Assembly: GCA_940671915.1 (NCBI GenBank)
Contig: CALNVZ010002974.1
Span: 43,830,927 to 43,894,926 of the forward strand
DNA: 64,000 nt
Origin: Paracentrotus lividus
Taxonomy: Eukaryota; Echinodermata; Echinoidea; Camarodonta; Echinidae
Direction of reading: 5' to 3'
How positions within the stretch are numbered: position 1 is the first letter of the stretch; the number at the start of each line of letters is the position of its first letter. The translations under genes and the position numbers were made by a program. Under the pieces are notes generated by a model, which worked only from the letters and a program-made list of their open reading frames with translations, was not told the origin of the DNA and did no database searches. Shown one piece after another: positions 1 through 13,047 of this stretch.

Positions 1-1974
1 CATTAAGAAATGCTTAATATGCCTAGGATTTAAAGTAAAAGCTGCCAAGAGAGAAATCACTTGGATTATTTTGACTGCATCATCGACAAAAACTGTCATA
101 CTCCCAAAAAACCTGAAGAACATCTCTTGTTTAGCTTGTGCAATTGTGAAACAAAATTTGTGAAAAGCCAATGATCACTGGACCTTGACAACCATATCGA
201 GAGTGCCCGGCAACTGCGATATTCAGACCACAACAGTAACTAAGTTTTGATATGGTTTACTTATCTGATTGATCCCGCAATTGCTACAATAAATTTAAAT
301 CCCAACCCTTCTGTAGTCAACAACCACTGATAATGAAACCCCATACTTACAATTAAAGCAAACGAAACACCAGGCCAGACCGGGTCCCGGACTCGACTGA
401 GATGACGACTGCTTTAAGAATCATATATGATCAGAATTGAATCGATCTCATACATCCGCCAGTGACGGACACACTATGAATGCCTCACAGCCCCAGTTGG
501 GGGCACTCCCGACAGAAGCTCGAGGCAACGCAAAGAACCTCACCGGGGAGGAGACAGTGATACTGTAAGCACAGTACGCCACACCCAGGCCAGACGATCG
601 CGGAACGATTTTACCTTACTTGTACTTTTTTCTCATTACCATAGTTAATTGAAGACAATAGGCTGGTCGGCCTCGATAGGTATTTTGCCTTTGCGTGATT
701 CCCCTACCATCCGCTGCCACTACATAATTGTCTGCTGAGATGTGATATTGTATGTATTGGTATATACATATTTGTGTATGGAATAATATTAATAAAGGGT
801 GATATGAATTTGAATATGTGTTATTCAGTGATCCATTCAAGATAGAAATGAACATTGGCTGACCAAAAATGGCATGGATGGCAACTTTACCAAGATTTAT
901 TGATCCCCATGATTAAATATTCGCAGTTCAAACAAGATAGCTTCAAAAATGAATGAATAATTTTTTCTGACTCACTCTGTACATAATTTTTATGCTAGTT
1001 AGGTTCTCGTAGTACGTTGGAATCGCGCATGTTATTACATTTGAAGCAAAGTCGTCAATTTGTGCAACATTTCTCATTTTGTCTTAAAGTTTTAAGCTGT
1101 CTACAGAAAGACTTTTTTGATAAAGAGGATCAAAACAAATTAAAAATAATATTACTGACTAGGACAAGTGCCCCGGATTTTAGCGACTGACCCATTTGAC
1201 ATTATCGAAACAATTGAATGAGATGTGCATGGGTGTCGGTATGTGGGGGGGGGGGGGGGGGATTTAGGGGGGAATGGATAGCAAACCCCCAATGACATCT
1301 TCGGTGGGGGGGGATCGGACATAGGTGAGTACCAGGATGCACCTCCGCCCTTAATATTTTGAGTCAAGAAAATAAAAAAATTCATATTATATGAACTTTA
1401 ATCTACACCATTTAACGAATTCGTTATCATATAACATGATATAAAACTTTTTAATGACATTAGTATAACATTGGTTGCAAGTCTAAAGATATGCATTTTC
1501 GCTCTTTCAAAATCTCAAAATTTTCTCACTCTTTTCGTTAATCTTCCATCGTGTGAGCCTGATATACTTTAAGTAATCATGTAATCACACAATACCCCTC
1601 TTGTGAGATAATCATTGATAATGAAGCCGTTAGATGTTTCACTTAATTCACAATTGGAAAATAAAATACAACATTCTGCTAATCAATGATATCAGGGGCA
1701 AACCGATATCCCAGGGGGCGATACGGGACAGTGCCTCATATGTGTAACACTGCATAAGTATTCCCCTGCAAAAATCCACGATGTTTTGATTAAAATAAAT
1801 AATAAAATTTAATAGGGGTTGTAACACTTGTCTCGGCTCTTCATCGACAGTTAACTTTTTGGACGTCAGACGCATTTGATTATATAATACACTTCACATT
1901 CTCCGGGGGCTAAATGGCCTCTTTTCATAGTCGCTACTTTGCTCTGAAATACGGATTAACATTTAAAAATTGCT
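1..1974. other. No gene recognised
   Basis: AT-rich sequence without a convincing protein frame. A 17-base G run lies at 1245-1261 followed by more G-rich DNA to about 1315. The stretch at about 360-600 is more GC-rich than its surroundings and might be a fragment of a repeat; I cannot assign it. Confidence 0.4.
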
Positions 1975-2850
1975 GAAAATTTTCATCAGTCGCGCTCGCG
2001 CTCGCATAATATAGCCCGAAACTGCACTTAGACCTTGGTTTCATCTTTTATGCCATGTATTAATGTCACGGAATGGTACAAAACCCGGCTCTCCGCGTTT
2101 GGTGTTCCATGGAGGCTAGCAAGTTTTTTGTGTCATTCATGTCACTAATGATATTGAGAAAATTTCAAGCTCGCGCTTCGGCGCTCGATGCACAATATTG
2201 CCCTCACTCGAATTCGTCCATATTAATATATATTTCGTATTTTTTTTGGCATTACGGTCATGACTGTTCCGCTTACAAATATCAACAGTTAAATGCCCCT
2301 AGCCTGCCATCAATTTCGCGTTTATAGTCAGGGTAACTTCTACAAATTACCAGATGTTTCATTCACTTAATATTATTTGAAACAAAGTTCAACGGCTCGC
2401 GCTTCGCGCTCGGCATTCATCCTATTGAATTCGGACGAATACTATAGTTACTCACTATGCAAAATAATGTGCATGTGTGTGCTTGACATTACATGTCATG
2501 ATGGCCCCTTTAATAAACCAGATAAAGCCCTTTCTGCCGTTTCACGATTCGCACTTATTCACATACTTTATATGTGTCCCATTTCATGTCACTATTATTG
2601 AGAAAAATTTTTCCACTCGCGCTCGCGCTCCGCTAATAATGTGTATTTGAATAATGTACTAGTAGCATCACCAGCGCATGCATATGTGTTTACTGTAGCC
2701 ATTTACATCACCATGGTACCCCTGTACAACAGTTAAAGCCCCTTCTCGTTTCGCCGCCGCATTTATGCTACAAAACCCCATTTGTATGCGGCACTAATAT
2801 TAAGAAAATTTTCAGCTCCGCGCGTTCGCGCTCGCAATTGTTAAGAATAC
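1975..2850. repeat. Degenerate array with GCGCTCG-rich core every 190-225 bp
   Basis: Five cores recur near 1989, 2169, 2394, 2614 and 2815. Each has an A/T-rich lead such as AAAATTTTCA followed by versions of CTCGCGCTTCGCGCTCG. The sequence between cores is AT-rich and only loosely similar, with short shared words such as ATGTCACTA and AATGCCCCT. Confidence 0.75.
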
Positions 2851-2889
2851 ATTTTTCAATACTTTATTGCCATGTGAATATACAAGCAT

Positions 2890-4575
2890 TCCCCACCCCC
2901 CTGTTTGAGCCCTCAAATGTAAAATTCCCCGCCGGAACTAATGTTAAAAATGCCCTCAATGGTTTTCAAACACGTCAAACCACAAATGGTAAAAAATTGC
3001 CCTCAAAGTTCACAACACGTCAACCACGAATGTTAGCCTCAAGAAGTAACACACATCTACAACCAATGTCAAAATGCCCCTCAAATGTCATCAACATGTC
3101 AACACCATAAAATAGTGAAGAAAATGACCCCACTCACAATGTCATAACATGTTGACCACAAATGATAAAAGGTTTATTCATTTAACCACTATGTCTTAAC
3201 ATGTCACTCACCAACTTCTCAAAGTATAAACCTGATCACATGTATCTATTACAATGAGTGAATGTTGCTAAATGAAACAAAAATGTTTCAATTAGCGGAT
3301 TAATAAGCGATAATACATGAGTATAGAAAGATTTTAAAAATCATCCTCTATATTATGTTCTCATACATTCATTATGTTTTCCATTCAATTCAACATCATA
3401 ATGTTTCATCAAAGACTCTCCGTAACTAAAACAACGAGATTAGATAAAAAGACGGGGTATGGAATTATCTAAAAATTATTGCACATTTTTGGGCATTTTC
3501 TTTTTTCCCGTTTTTGGGTGCAAAATTGTAACTTTCGTTTAGTCTCAAGAAAATACTGCGTTATTATGGAGTCTTTCTTTGATTGCCTATTTAGCCTTAC
3601 CAACCTGTGTGGCATAAGCGTCCATTTCATGCGAAACGACCTCCCCCATAGGCTCTTGAAGAAAAGTGTAGTCGTAAGCAGACGAGACGGGGGCTGCACC
3701 CTGCCCCCCCCCCCTTCATAGGGATTTCATGCACGAATTTTCAGACTTCCTACTCACATAGTCATGACAGTTATGTGCATAGATGGCATAGTTTTCAAGA
3801 AAATTGCTTGTTTAACGCCATAAATTTTGGCTCAGCTTGATTTGTGAAAAGATTGGAATGGCATTTTCCATAAAATTTTCCGTTAAAACATGTCCAGATT
3901 GAAGAATAGAGGCTACTCATATAATAATAACACAAAAAGACACTTATAACATGCCTCCAAATACCCATTTTCTCGCGTCTTATATGCTAAAAAGGGTGAC
4001 TTCATGTGATTTAAAAATGGCCTTTTTTATGTGTGTTCAATCACGCATACCATATTGGATCATGCCGGATTTTACACACAAGCTCCAGATAGTTGATAAA
4101 CATTACCAGTAAATCTTGTTATGGACACTCCCCCCGTTTAACGTTATGCGTGTGGGTGTGTATGTGTGTGTATATGTGATGCTGTTGTATGTGCCTGTGT
4201 GTGAGTGTGTGCATAATTATGTATCTATGAGGAGATATGCATGTGTGTTAATATTATTGAAATGTTTTTCATCATTCCGCATTATTATGATACATGGAAT
4301 GAATTTTTACATTTGCGGTTGGACATGTTCAGATATTTAGTGGTTAAAAATGAAAACTTTACATTTGTGGTCGACATGGTTATGACATTAGTGGTCATTT
4401 TTACATTTGTGGTTGACGTGTTGTGACATTTGAGGGCATTTTTAATTTGTGGTTGACGTGTTGTGACATTGAAGGCATTTTTACATTTCTGGTTGACGTG
4501 TTGTGACATTGAGGGCAATTTTACATTTGTGGTTGACGTGTTGTGACATTTGAGGCATTTTACATTAGTGGGCCG
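2890..4575. mobile_element. Foldback element with 40-bp tandem-repeat arms
   Basis: The right arm (about 4350-4575) is five copies of a roughly 40-bp unit built on ACATTTGTGGTTGACGTG and TTGTGACATTTGAGGGCA. The left arm (about 2915-3175) holds the same unit in inverse orientation (for example CACGTCAACCACAAATG), more degenerate. The 1.2 kb between arms has no recognised coding frame. Tandem repeats inside long inverted arms are the hallmark of foldback-type transposons; the outer ends and target duplication were not resolved. Confidence 0.6.
4130..4235. repeat. GT-rich low-complexity stretch
   Basis: An interrupted run of GTGTGT and TATGTG words between the arms of the foldback element. Confidence 0.6.
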
Positions 4576-5272
4576 ATTTTTACATTGAGCTCAACACCCC
4601 CCCCCCCCTCCCCCAACAATGGACACTGCGATCATATACCATCATTTGTGTCACATTGAGGAAAAGAGGAAATATCGACGATCATCCCCCCCCCCCAATC
4701 GCCAAAACAAATCGACACCGTTGGAGATGTGCATACTAAAGATTTCGGTAACGGGATCATTACTTTTTAGTTGAAACTCTCCATGAACTCACTTGACATT
4801 TAGTATTTAAAAAAAATAATTAAAAATGGTTACTTTTTATCCTATTTAGTGGTATCGAATTAGTACGTGGAAGTAAATATAAAGATTACAGGTTTGTAAC
4901 ATCGAAAACAATCTCGACTCCGAAGTGTTTGTCGGTTAATATTTGAGTATTATATGTATTTCTTTGTTGTTTTTCATAGCTTAGCATAACTTTTTAATGT
5001 TGAACTAATAGGGCCCCGCTCACAAACTCTGCTTTTAAGGGGGTCCTTAAACCATACGTGTCATGATGTATTCAAGTTGATACTTTGTTCATTAATGTAT
5101 ATTACAATTGTCTATTTATGTCACGATTATATGTTATGTTGGTTGAATAAATGAAATGAAAAATTCATTGTAAGGCACTGCAAGAAAATTCCTTTTTTTA
5201 TTTTATTTCGGATTTCTAATTGCATTACATACAGTAGGAGAAATAGCAAATATGAAAATAGGCCTATACATA

Positions 5273-5437
5273 CAGTCAATTCTGCAAAAGTAGACCTCTT
5301 ATAAGTCGAACAGTAACGTAAGTCGAAGCAATTTTTTCAGTTTTTCAATTTTTCTCCTCTCCTTAATCGACTTTCTCGTAAGTCGAACTGATTTATGTGG
5401 TCCGTCCCTAGAGATTCGACTTAGACATAGTTGCCTG
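5273..5437. mobile_element. Tigger/pogo-like MITE candidate, 165 bp
   Basis: Ends are CAGTCAATTCTG and CATAGTTGCCTG, flanked by TA at 5271-5272 and 5438-5439. Internally TTATAAGTCGAAC and GATTCGACTTA form a second inverted pair. TA target sites, CAG...CTG termini and subterminal TCGAAC resemble known Tigger/pogo terminal repeats. Assignment is by pattern only. Confidence 0.5.
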
Positions 5438-5439
5438 TA

Positions 5440-7175
5440 TAGAATACAATTCTTAACCCCTCAGCCACACCCCCGAGAAAGCGGTTGCATCCAGTAACGA
5501 GTAGGAGTTTCAACCGTCATCACTTTTCTCGAAGAACATATTAGTAGCACACGTATGCTGTTTTCTCCTTGCTTCTCGACTTTATAGGTAAGAAATTTTA
5601 CCGTTTCTTTTAGTTGATTTAATTGTGGTTATCATAATAATTACGGTAGCGATTCTTTACCAAAGGCTTGTAAATCATTAATTTGCTTTGATTGTGTTAA
5701 AGTATAACAGAATGAGAGAGAGTATATATAGGGTGTGGGAATCATAAATCTGTTATAGACAGAACGTGTCTTGTAACTGTGCATATATTATATGCACAGT
5801 TAGGATGTGCTGTTATGTATGGAATATAAAACCATCGTTCCCTATTTATAGCTCGATCCATGTAGCTCCTTCAAATTAAAAAAAAAACGGGTGAATAATT
5901 CTATCAAATTCATATTCGATATATTGTGAAGACAGTGTAAATACGCTGAATGTATGTATGTAAATTGTGTAAAGCAGTCAGGGATTGGGTTAGGCGTGTG
6001 TGAACGTACACTGGTACAGCACCTCGTACCAAAGTATAAACGCACAGCTGTATGTAAACGCACCGGTCAAGGGTAAATTAAATAATAATGATGTTAACTA
6101 TCCAAGCGGGAGGCCCTGGCAGCAAGAGGCCTGTGACCCCGATGATAAGTTGCAGTTTCCATGGTTTTTGTCATTTTACAGCAAAAGAGGAATGTTAGAA
6201 AGATTCTGCTCTTAGAATACTGTATACTATATTCCTCTATTTCGAACCATCGATGTACAAGAAAAATATATACATGTTTGAACGAACGCAATGAGATGTG
6301 AAAATGCGACAATGGTCTACTTAAAATATTTTTCATAGAATATATTGTTATGTTACATTATTGTTGTTATCTTGTATGTCAGGTCGATTACTTTTTTGTG
6401 TACTTTGTCAACAATGAAATTGGTACGTTGGATTCATTTCGAATCAATAATTAAAATTAAATGAAATTAAGGAAGGTCGCATGGGGAAAATGGTCATAGA
6501 TAATTGATTCCATGATACATCAAACTTCGGTAATTTACACAAATACAAATTGAAATCTTCTGGGGTTGAAATGACAGCATTCTTTGGGAATGTGCATAAA
6601 CAGTGGCTTTGAAAATGATCATTATTACATCCACCATAAATATAATAGTTCACACGCTTCGTTTCTAAAGAGAATATTTCGGTATGCCTGCATGATATTT
6701 ACTTTGAGTTACCTTGATATACCTTGATGTTGCCTTGACGTATAACAATTTTGTTTGCCCCTTTAAACTGACTTTTTTCCCCTGATACAATGTCATTATG
6801 TTATCTATTAGATAATGTTTGTTACGTTGCAGTCAAATATTTACAAGACGTATTTGCATCAGTGCATTTGTAGGGTTTAAGGAGACCAACATGCCCCATC
6901 TATATGCACATGATAAGAATATTGACAGTGAAAAAAAAAACTACGAAAATTCAAACAAATACTAAAGGTAACAACTTCTTCATTAAGCCCCCGCTAATAC
7001 CAAAGCCCCGATACGCCACCGTATCATTTTGCGTAGTAGGTCTAATTAATCCTATATTATGCAATACATGTAGTACTGCATAATAATTTACTTGAAAAAT
7101 ATTTACTGCTTAGTGCAGTCATAATATAGACTGTAAATCCGTCTAGTTTAAGGATTTTTCGTTAAATACTCATGT
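5440..7175. other. No gene recognised
   Basis: AT-rich DNA. A perfect hairpin with 11-bp arms (AACTGTGCATA) lies at 5775-5801. A consensus donor (ATAG|GTAAGA) at 5588 could belong to a 5' non-coding exon of the plus OATP gene. No coding frame stands out. Confidence 0.35.
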
Positions 7176-7764
7176 TTAAAGGGGAATCCAACCCAAGGAG
7201 AGAATCAACCTCACAGGAAAGAGGAAAATGAGAGGAGCAATCTAAAAAAAGTTTCATCAACATCGGTTTTAAAATAAGAGAGTTATGGAAGTTTGAAAAG
7301 TCTAGTTGTTCTGTCTATGGGGATCCTCAAATTGGCATCATCGGCTTCAAAATAGCCGATCTTATGGACAACTCTCCATTCATTTTGTACACAAATTTTC
7401 GGATTTTTCCCAGTTTCTTTCAAAGTATGTCTTCTTTACTTCTGAGCTCAAAATATGTGATGGGAAAATATATTTCACACAACATATGTTGAGCTCAGAA
7501 GGAGTTAAGATATATTTCGAAAGAAAATGGGGAAAATCTGAAAATTTGTGTACAAAATGAATGGAGAGTTGTCCATAAGATCGGCCATTTTGAAGCTGAT
7601 GATGCCAATTTGAGGTTCCCCATAGACGGAACAACTAGACTTTTCAAACTTCCATAACTTTCTTATTTTATAACCGATTTTGATGAAACTTTTTTTAGAT
7701 TGCTCCTCTCATTTTTCTCTTTCCTGTAAGGTTGATTCTCTCCTTGGGTTGGATTCCCCTTTAA
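7176..7764. mobile_element. TTAA-flanked palindromic element, copy 1
   Basis: TTAA at 7176-7179 and 7761-7764 bracket AGGGGAATCCAACCC and its inverse. Nearly the whole 580 bp folds into one hairpin: arms include GAGAGAATCAACCT, ATGGAAGTTTGAAAAG and CCATTCATTTTGTACAC. TTAA duplication is typical of piggyBac-type insertion. Opposite open frames seen in both arms are by-products of the palindrome. It sits 167 bp upstream of the plus OATP start codon. Confidence 0.88.
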
Positions 7765-7931
7765 GAAAATAAGTAAAAATATACACATCCTGCGAAGAAG
7801 AGGAATTCAATGGAGCGTGACACTGAATGAAATAGATTCATATAGGCGGTCAAAGTCATTATAGTAAAATTTTCTTTGCAAATACATTTCCTCTTTTTCC
7901 TTCCTGAGTGAATGAACGTGACTTGATTGAT

Positions 7932-8075
7932 ATGAAGAAGGAGGCTCCAACGCCAACGTCGAAAGCGGAGGTCAAGCCCGAGGTCGAAACGTTTTTGAAA
8001 GACAATGATGTGGAGGTGGAAGACAATGAGAAAACTACATTCGGATGGCTGTGGTTTAGGCCAAGCTGTATTCAG
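7932..8075 (+). CDS. SLCO: Plus OATP exon 1: cytoplasmic N-terminus
   Basis: This exon holds residues 1-48 and ends in phase 0 at CAG before a GTTTGG donor. The N-terminus is charged (KKEAPTPTSKAEVKPEVE) and closes with FGWLWFRPSCIQ, matching the FGW...P..LQ block that precedes the first membrane segment in OATPs. The start rests on the only suitable ATG after the TGA at 7905-7907. A good polypyrimidine tract ending in AG at 7907-7908 means a 5' UTR intron could end just before it, which would not change the coding start. Confidence 0.85.
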
Positions 8076-8208
8076 GTTTGGTTTTAAATTGAAATCCATG
8101 GGTATCTTTAATTTATTGTGAATGGGAAGGGGTTGGTTTGTCGGAACCAGTTAGAGTTTAAATAAATATTTTCGTTGTTTATTTTATTTATTTATTTTTT
8201 TTTTTTTT

Positions 8209-8257
<49 letters not shown>

Positions 8258-11200
8258 TATTTTGTCAGCCAAAAAGTCTAACTTTTAAGTTGTAGGCATT
8301 GTTGTATTTTTACTGTTTTAATTATGTTAATAATATTATGATTTTCAGACATAGGGATAATGATATTCTATTACCTGCATCCAGGTTGATGCTCAGTACA
8401 AATAATTTTTTGGAAAAAAGTGAAATACTCGAGATATAAAAACAGACTAAATTTTTCGACAAGTTAGCATGCACCCCTGTTTATTCTATGATATTTTTTT
8501 TCGTTAAAAATTTGAAGGGTTTAACGACCAACAAATTTCTTAGAGTTGCTATATGCCCACAAGCGAGAATAATAGAAATCATTTGTTTTGTGTACGATGT
8601 TTTTTTGTTTGTTTGTTTTGTTTTGTTTTGTTTGTTTTTTTTTTGCTCTGATAGTGAACACACAAGTAGTGCAGCGTATAATAACGACACAAACTCATCA
8701 TCTGGGTTTGTTTTGTTTTGTTTTTTTGTTATTGTTTTTTTGTTGTTTTCTCTTCAGCTTCAAAAGTAAATGGAGTTTTCATATAAACACCACTAGATAA
8801 GAGCCTGCTTTTATTTCTTGCATTCTCATAATTATTTAAACCATATAATATCCAACAATTTTACGATCGGTTGACTAATATTGGTATCTCACTTCCCATG
8901 AGACGGTTTTGAAACTAGTTACGGAGACGTCTCTTGAGTCTCGGTAATCAAGTTGACGTCTCGGAGACATCTGTGGGGCACTTCGGAGTCTCGGAAGTCT
9001 CGGACACGTTTCCGCGAAGTGAGATACCATCTCAACTCTACTTCTAGGTGACCAATAATCCGATCGGGTACTGCGGCATGTTGAGCTTACTGACTCTCTG
9101 TATGAGTATGACGTCATTTGGATTGGTCTACGTCAACCTGACGACGCTGGAGAAACGATTTGCCTTCAGCAGCGTTCAGAGCAGTTGGATATCAAGTTCT
9201 TACGACTTCTGCAATCTGGTCGTGGCGTTGTTCGTGAGTTACTTTGGTGAAAAGGGACATCGACCTCTCTGGGTTGGGATCAGTTCGATCGTTTTTGCGA
9301 TAGGTAAGGTATATCCCTCTCATAAGGCACACCGACTTAATAAGGAGTTTTCGAATTACGTAGGCCTGAACGTGAATGCTGTTCCAGAGGCGAGAACGAA
9401 AAAATTGTATTTTAAAAGATTGATAGTGCTTTATTTTATTAAGGGGAAAGGGAGGAAAAGTTCTTCGGGCCTCTAATATTTTTTACAACGAATGTTTGTT
9501 CTTTGCGCACATTTGGGAAATTTCTATCAATTAACCCTGCCTTTTTCTGGCTACTCTGTAAAGCCTTCTGATTGATATAGGGCCTGTTCAACAGCGGCAT
9601 GAATGATTATTACACGGCCTCGATCTGATTATCGTATATATTTTACTTGTAAAATAACAGAATTTTTAATTTCTCTATTTTCATAGGATCCATCATCTTC
9701 ACCTTGCCTCATTTCATCTCTCCTAACTACGTCTACCATGAAACCAGAGCGGATTATTGCGGTCTGCCAAATCAGACTAACACATGCGATGACGTCACAC
9801 ATGAATCTATTGATGAACATGCATCTGTCTACACATGGTTCTTTGTTATTGGTCAGGTAGCTTAATTTCATTATCACTTTTGTTGTCCTATTTTATTATT
9901 ATTTTTTTTTACTTAATTTATTTTTTATTTTTTGTATAGATTTTAACACTTCCAATGATACAGTAGCAATCCTGATTGCTTAATTGTTTTAGCGTACTGT
10001 TAAACAGTACATATAAATGTTTTGCTAATGATTCCACGGAAATTCCTAGATATCAAGAAAAATTTGAGAGGGCCTGATTATTTTGATAGACCAGAACTTT
10101 TGTCAATATGTAAAGAAATACTAAACAGGGGAGCATGAAAAGATGATTGAATATAATTATCATAGGACCTAAAATCACGAAAGTGTTTTTTCTAGCTTAT
10201 GATATAAGGATTTAATGGACGAATAATTAATATTTTATCGAATATTTTATTTTGTATGATTTACCTTCAGATTTTACATAGTATTGGTACGGCTTCTCTG
10301 TACACACTTGGCGTGGCATACATCGATGAAAACGTACCAACTAGACACTTCGGCCTGTACATGGGTAATGAAACAGAATAATGTGTGACAAGTTGTCTAC
10401 AGTCCTCAAGTCCTTAATAATAAACACTTTCACCTGCTGTTTCTTTAAATGTTGTCACTCGGTCGCTTCGCTCCATCGCATAATTGTATAGAGGTCCCTG
10501 CCTATATCATAGGTTACAGCTCGTAATTCGTTCCTCCTGAAATGAAATAAGGTCCATTAGCCCAAAGTTTCGTTTGTCTGAACACACAAATTTCCTTTAC
10601 GTGAAAGTTCTTTTGTCCAAAAATGAAATAAAGTTTGTTTATTTGAAATTGAAATTTAATTTGGCCTGCGGAACGATCAAACCTTTCGCAGGGTGTAAAA
10701 CGGTAAGATATGCAGGAATCAAATGGTATTAAATGTGTAGTCAAAAGGAGGAAAGCGTAATAAACCCTTTCATGCGTTCAAAAGTGGAAGATAAAATAAT
10801 AAATGTATTTGCCCTACATATTCAAAAGTCAAAGATAACAATGAAGGTTTTTCTCCTGCATAGGCTTTTACCAAGCGATTGGTGTGATCGGTCCATCTCT
10901 GGGTTATGCGTTAGGTGGTGTGTTTCTCAGTATCTACGGGGACTTAAATGTAGATCCAAATGAGTAAGTTTCCCCTCCAATTATAAACTTTCACTTTTAT
11001 CTAAATCTTACTCGAGTAAAAACTGTTTCTCTGAAATTCACTAAAATTTATAAAATTCTCATGAAATTTATACGATTCTTATGTTTATGAATTATCATGA
11101 AAATTGCATTACTTTGTTAAAAAGTAGAAATAAAACAAGAAATTAAATCAACATGATCAATGAATCAATCAAATTTAAGTTTTTATTTATTCTTGCAATG

Positions 11201-12971
11201 TATCTCTCAAGGAGTGATATTCTGAGCTAAACATTTAAAAAGTGTGTAGTAAATATTATGAAATGGATAATAAACAACCATTTAATTACAATCCTTTTTG
11301 TACAATTCCATCTTCATATACTCCTAGCATCACCATAGACAAGAACAATCCTCTATGGGTAGGAGCATGGTGGATAGGATTTATTATGAACGGATTACTT
11401 CTTTTCGTCTTCTCGCTCATTTATATGGGATTCCCCAAGTCTCTACCAGGTAAATTCAACTGAGTGATGTCCCAATAATCATAATATTTTCAAATGATAA
11501 GTCTGTCAAAGCTTTTGGTATGGTCTCTAAAAAAAATTAGCAGTCAGTATAGAGGTGTAAGAGATGACTAGATGTGCGCAAACAAGTCAAATTCTCTCTC
11601 CCCCCCCCCCCCCCCCCCCTTTAAAAAAAAAACTGTTTTGCTTGTTTTCAGATTTGTCATGTCAAACCGTGCTTCCTACAGAAATGATACCCGTTCAAAT
11701 AAGAATAATTAATAATCATTCTCATCTCATGCCTCGGATAAAGGACTGCATAATTATATGGCTTTGGTCCAGCGGGTCAAATCCATATTTTTTTTTTTTA
11801 TTTGTGTTTCATTTTTTTTTCTTCTCTTTTTTAGTAGTGCGGTCAAATCACGAAGGTCGATGTTTGATATTATTGGTTTGAAGAGCGGGTGCATTCAGGA
11901 TACCCAGTCGCATTTTCTCTGGCTTGTTTTTATGGTAAAAAATCTTTCAGAGGGCCAACGCCCTCCCCAAAACTATGCGCTCATGACTTGAATCTTGTGT
12001 TGGTCCCTTTTGTTAATATAGATCCCACGTCTTTCCTTTAAATTGTGAATGTTTGTAGGAGGGAGGAAAATCATGATGGAACGGCAATTCGAGGCACAGA
12101 AAGGTAGCGAGTTCATGGCAAAAGATGGAGCCATAAATCAAACAAAAGATTTACCCCGAGCCGTTTGGAAGCTCATCACTAATTTACCATTCATGTTCAT
12201 GAACATGACGGTGGCCGTTCAATTTTTCATGCTGACCGCCCTGGCTGTCTTTGGACCAAAGTATATAGAGTCACAACTCAGTATGACTCCCACCGAGGCA
12301 GCGTATATGATGGGTAAGCTAAATCTCTCTTTGAAAATAATATCATTCGTGATGGAGTGAATATTTAAAAAAAAAAAAAAAAAAACCGAATTCAGAGTAA
12401 AATGCAGGTGAATTTCCAGAAAATTTGGAGTGAAATTACAAATTTTTATTCCATTTACTCATTTTAGAGTGACCTCAGGGATCACTTGAAGATTTTCGAG
12501 TGATCCTTATAGTCATCTTCGGGTGATCCTCCATGAGGTCACTCCAAATGCGTCAACCTGAAATTCACTGGTTAAATAGTGAACATTTTTTTTGCAAGCA
12601 CTTTCCTGTTTCAATGTGTTTCTTTCACTCTTTCTTCCTTCCTCTGTCAGTCTGTGTGTCTGAACTCTCTCTCTCCATCTTCCAATCCCACAGTTTTGAT
12701 ATACAACTTCGTGGTGTTTTCATATCATCGTTAGATAGCATTGCGGCCCAAAGGCCCCTATTAGACAGACAGAACCACCCCTGGCTCTGCCTCTCTCTCT
12801 TTATTTCAATCCCTCAGTAATATATATAGAGAGAGAGAGAGAGAGAGTTAAAGAGAGAAGCAAAATGGGGAAATGAGTAAGATAAAGAAAATTAGAGGTT
12901 TCATAATTTATATGCCTTAAGGGTAATGGTGCTATCTAACAAAGATGTGAACATATCGGTATAGTTTATAA

Positions 12972-13047
<76 letters not shown>

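Noticed and set aside
360..600. Possible tRNA, rRNA or SINE fragment in a GC-richer patch
   Set aside because: I could not fold a cloverleaf or match a conserved rRNA block, and no A/B box pair is convincing.
1975..2850. CRISPR-like array because of regularly spaced repeats
   Set aside because: Cores vary in sequence and spacing, spacers are about 200 bp, and the genome is eukaryotic.
5715..5750. TATATATA box with a downstream transcript start
   Set aside because: TATA-like words are common in this AT-rich window and nothing else marks a promoter here.
7306..7634. Two similar 84-residue frames on opposite strands
   Set aside because: They are the two arms of the same palindromic element; a real gene would not be mirrored this way.
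9048..9476. A 142-residue protein reading through from exon 2
   Set aside because: The family match stops exactly at the GTAAGG donor after residue IVFAI; the rest is intron.
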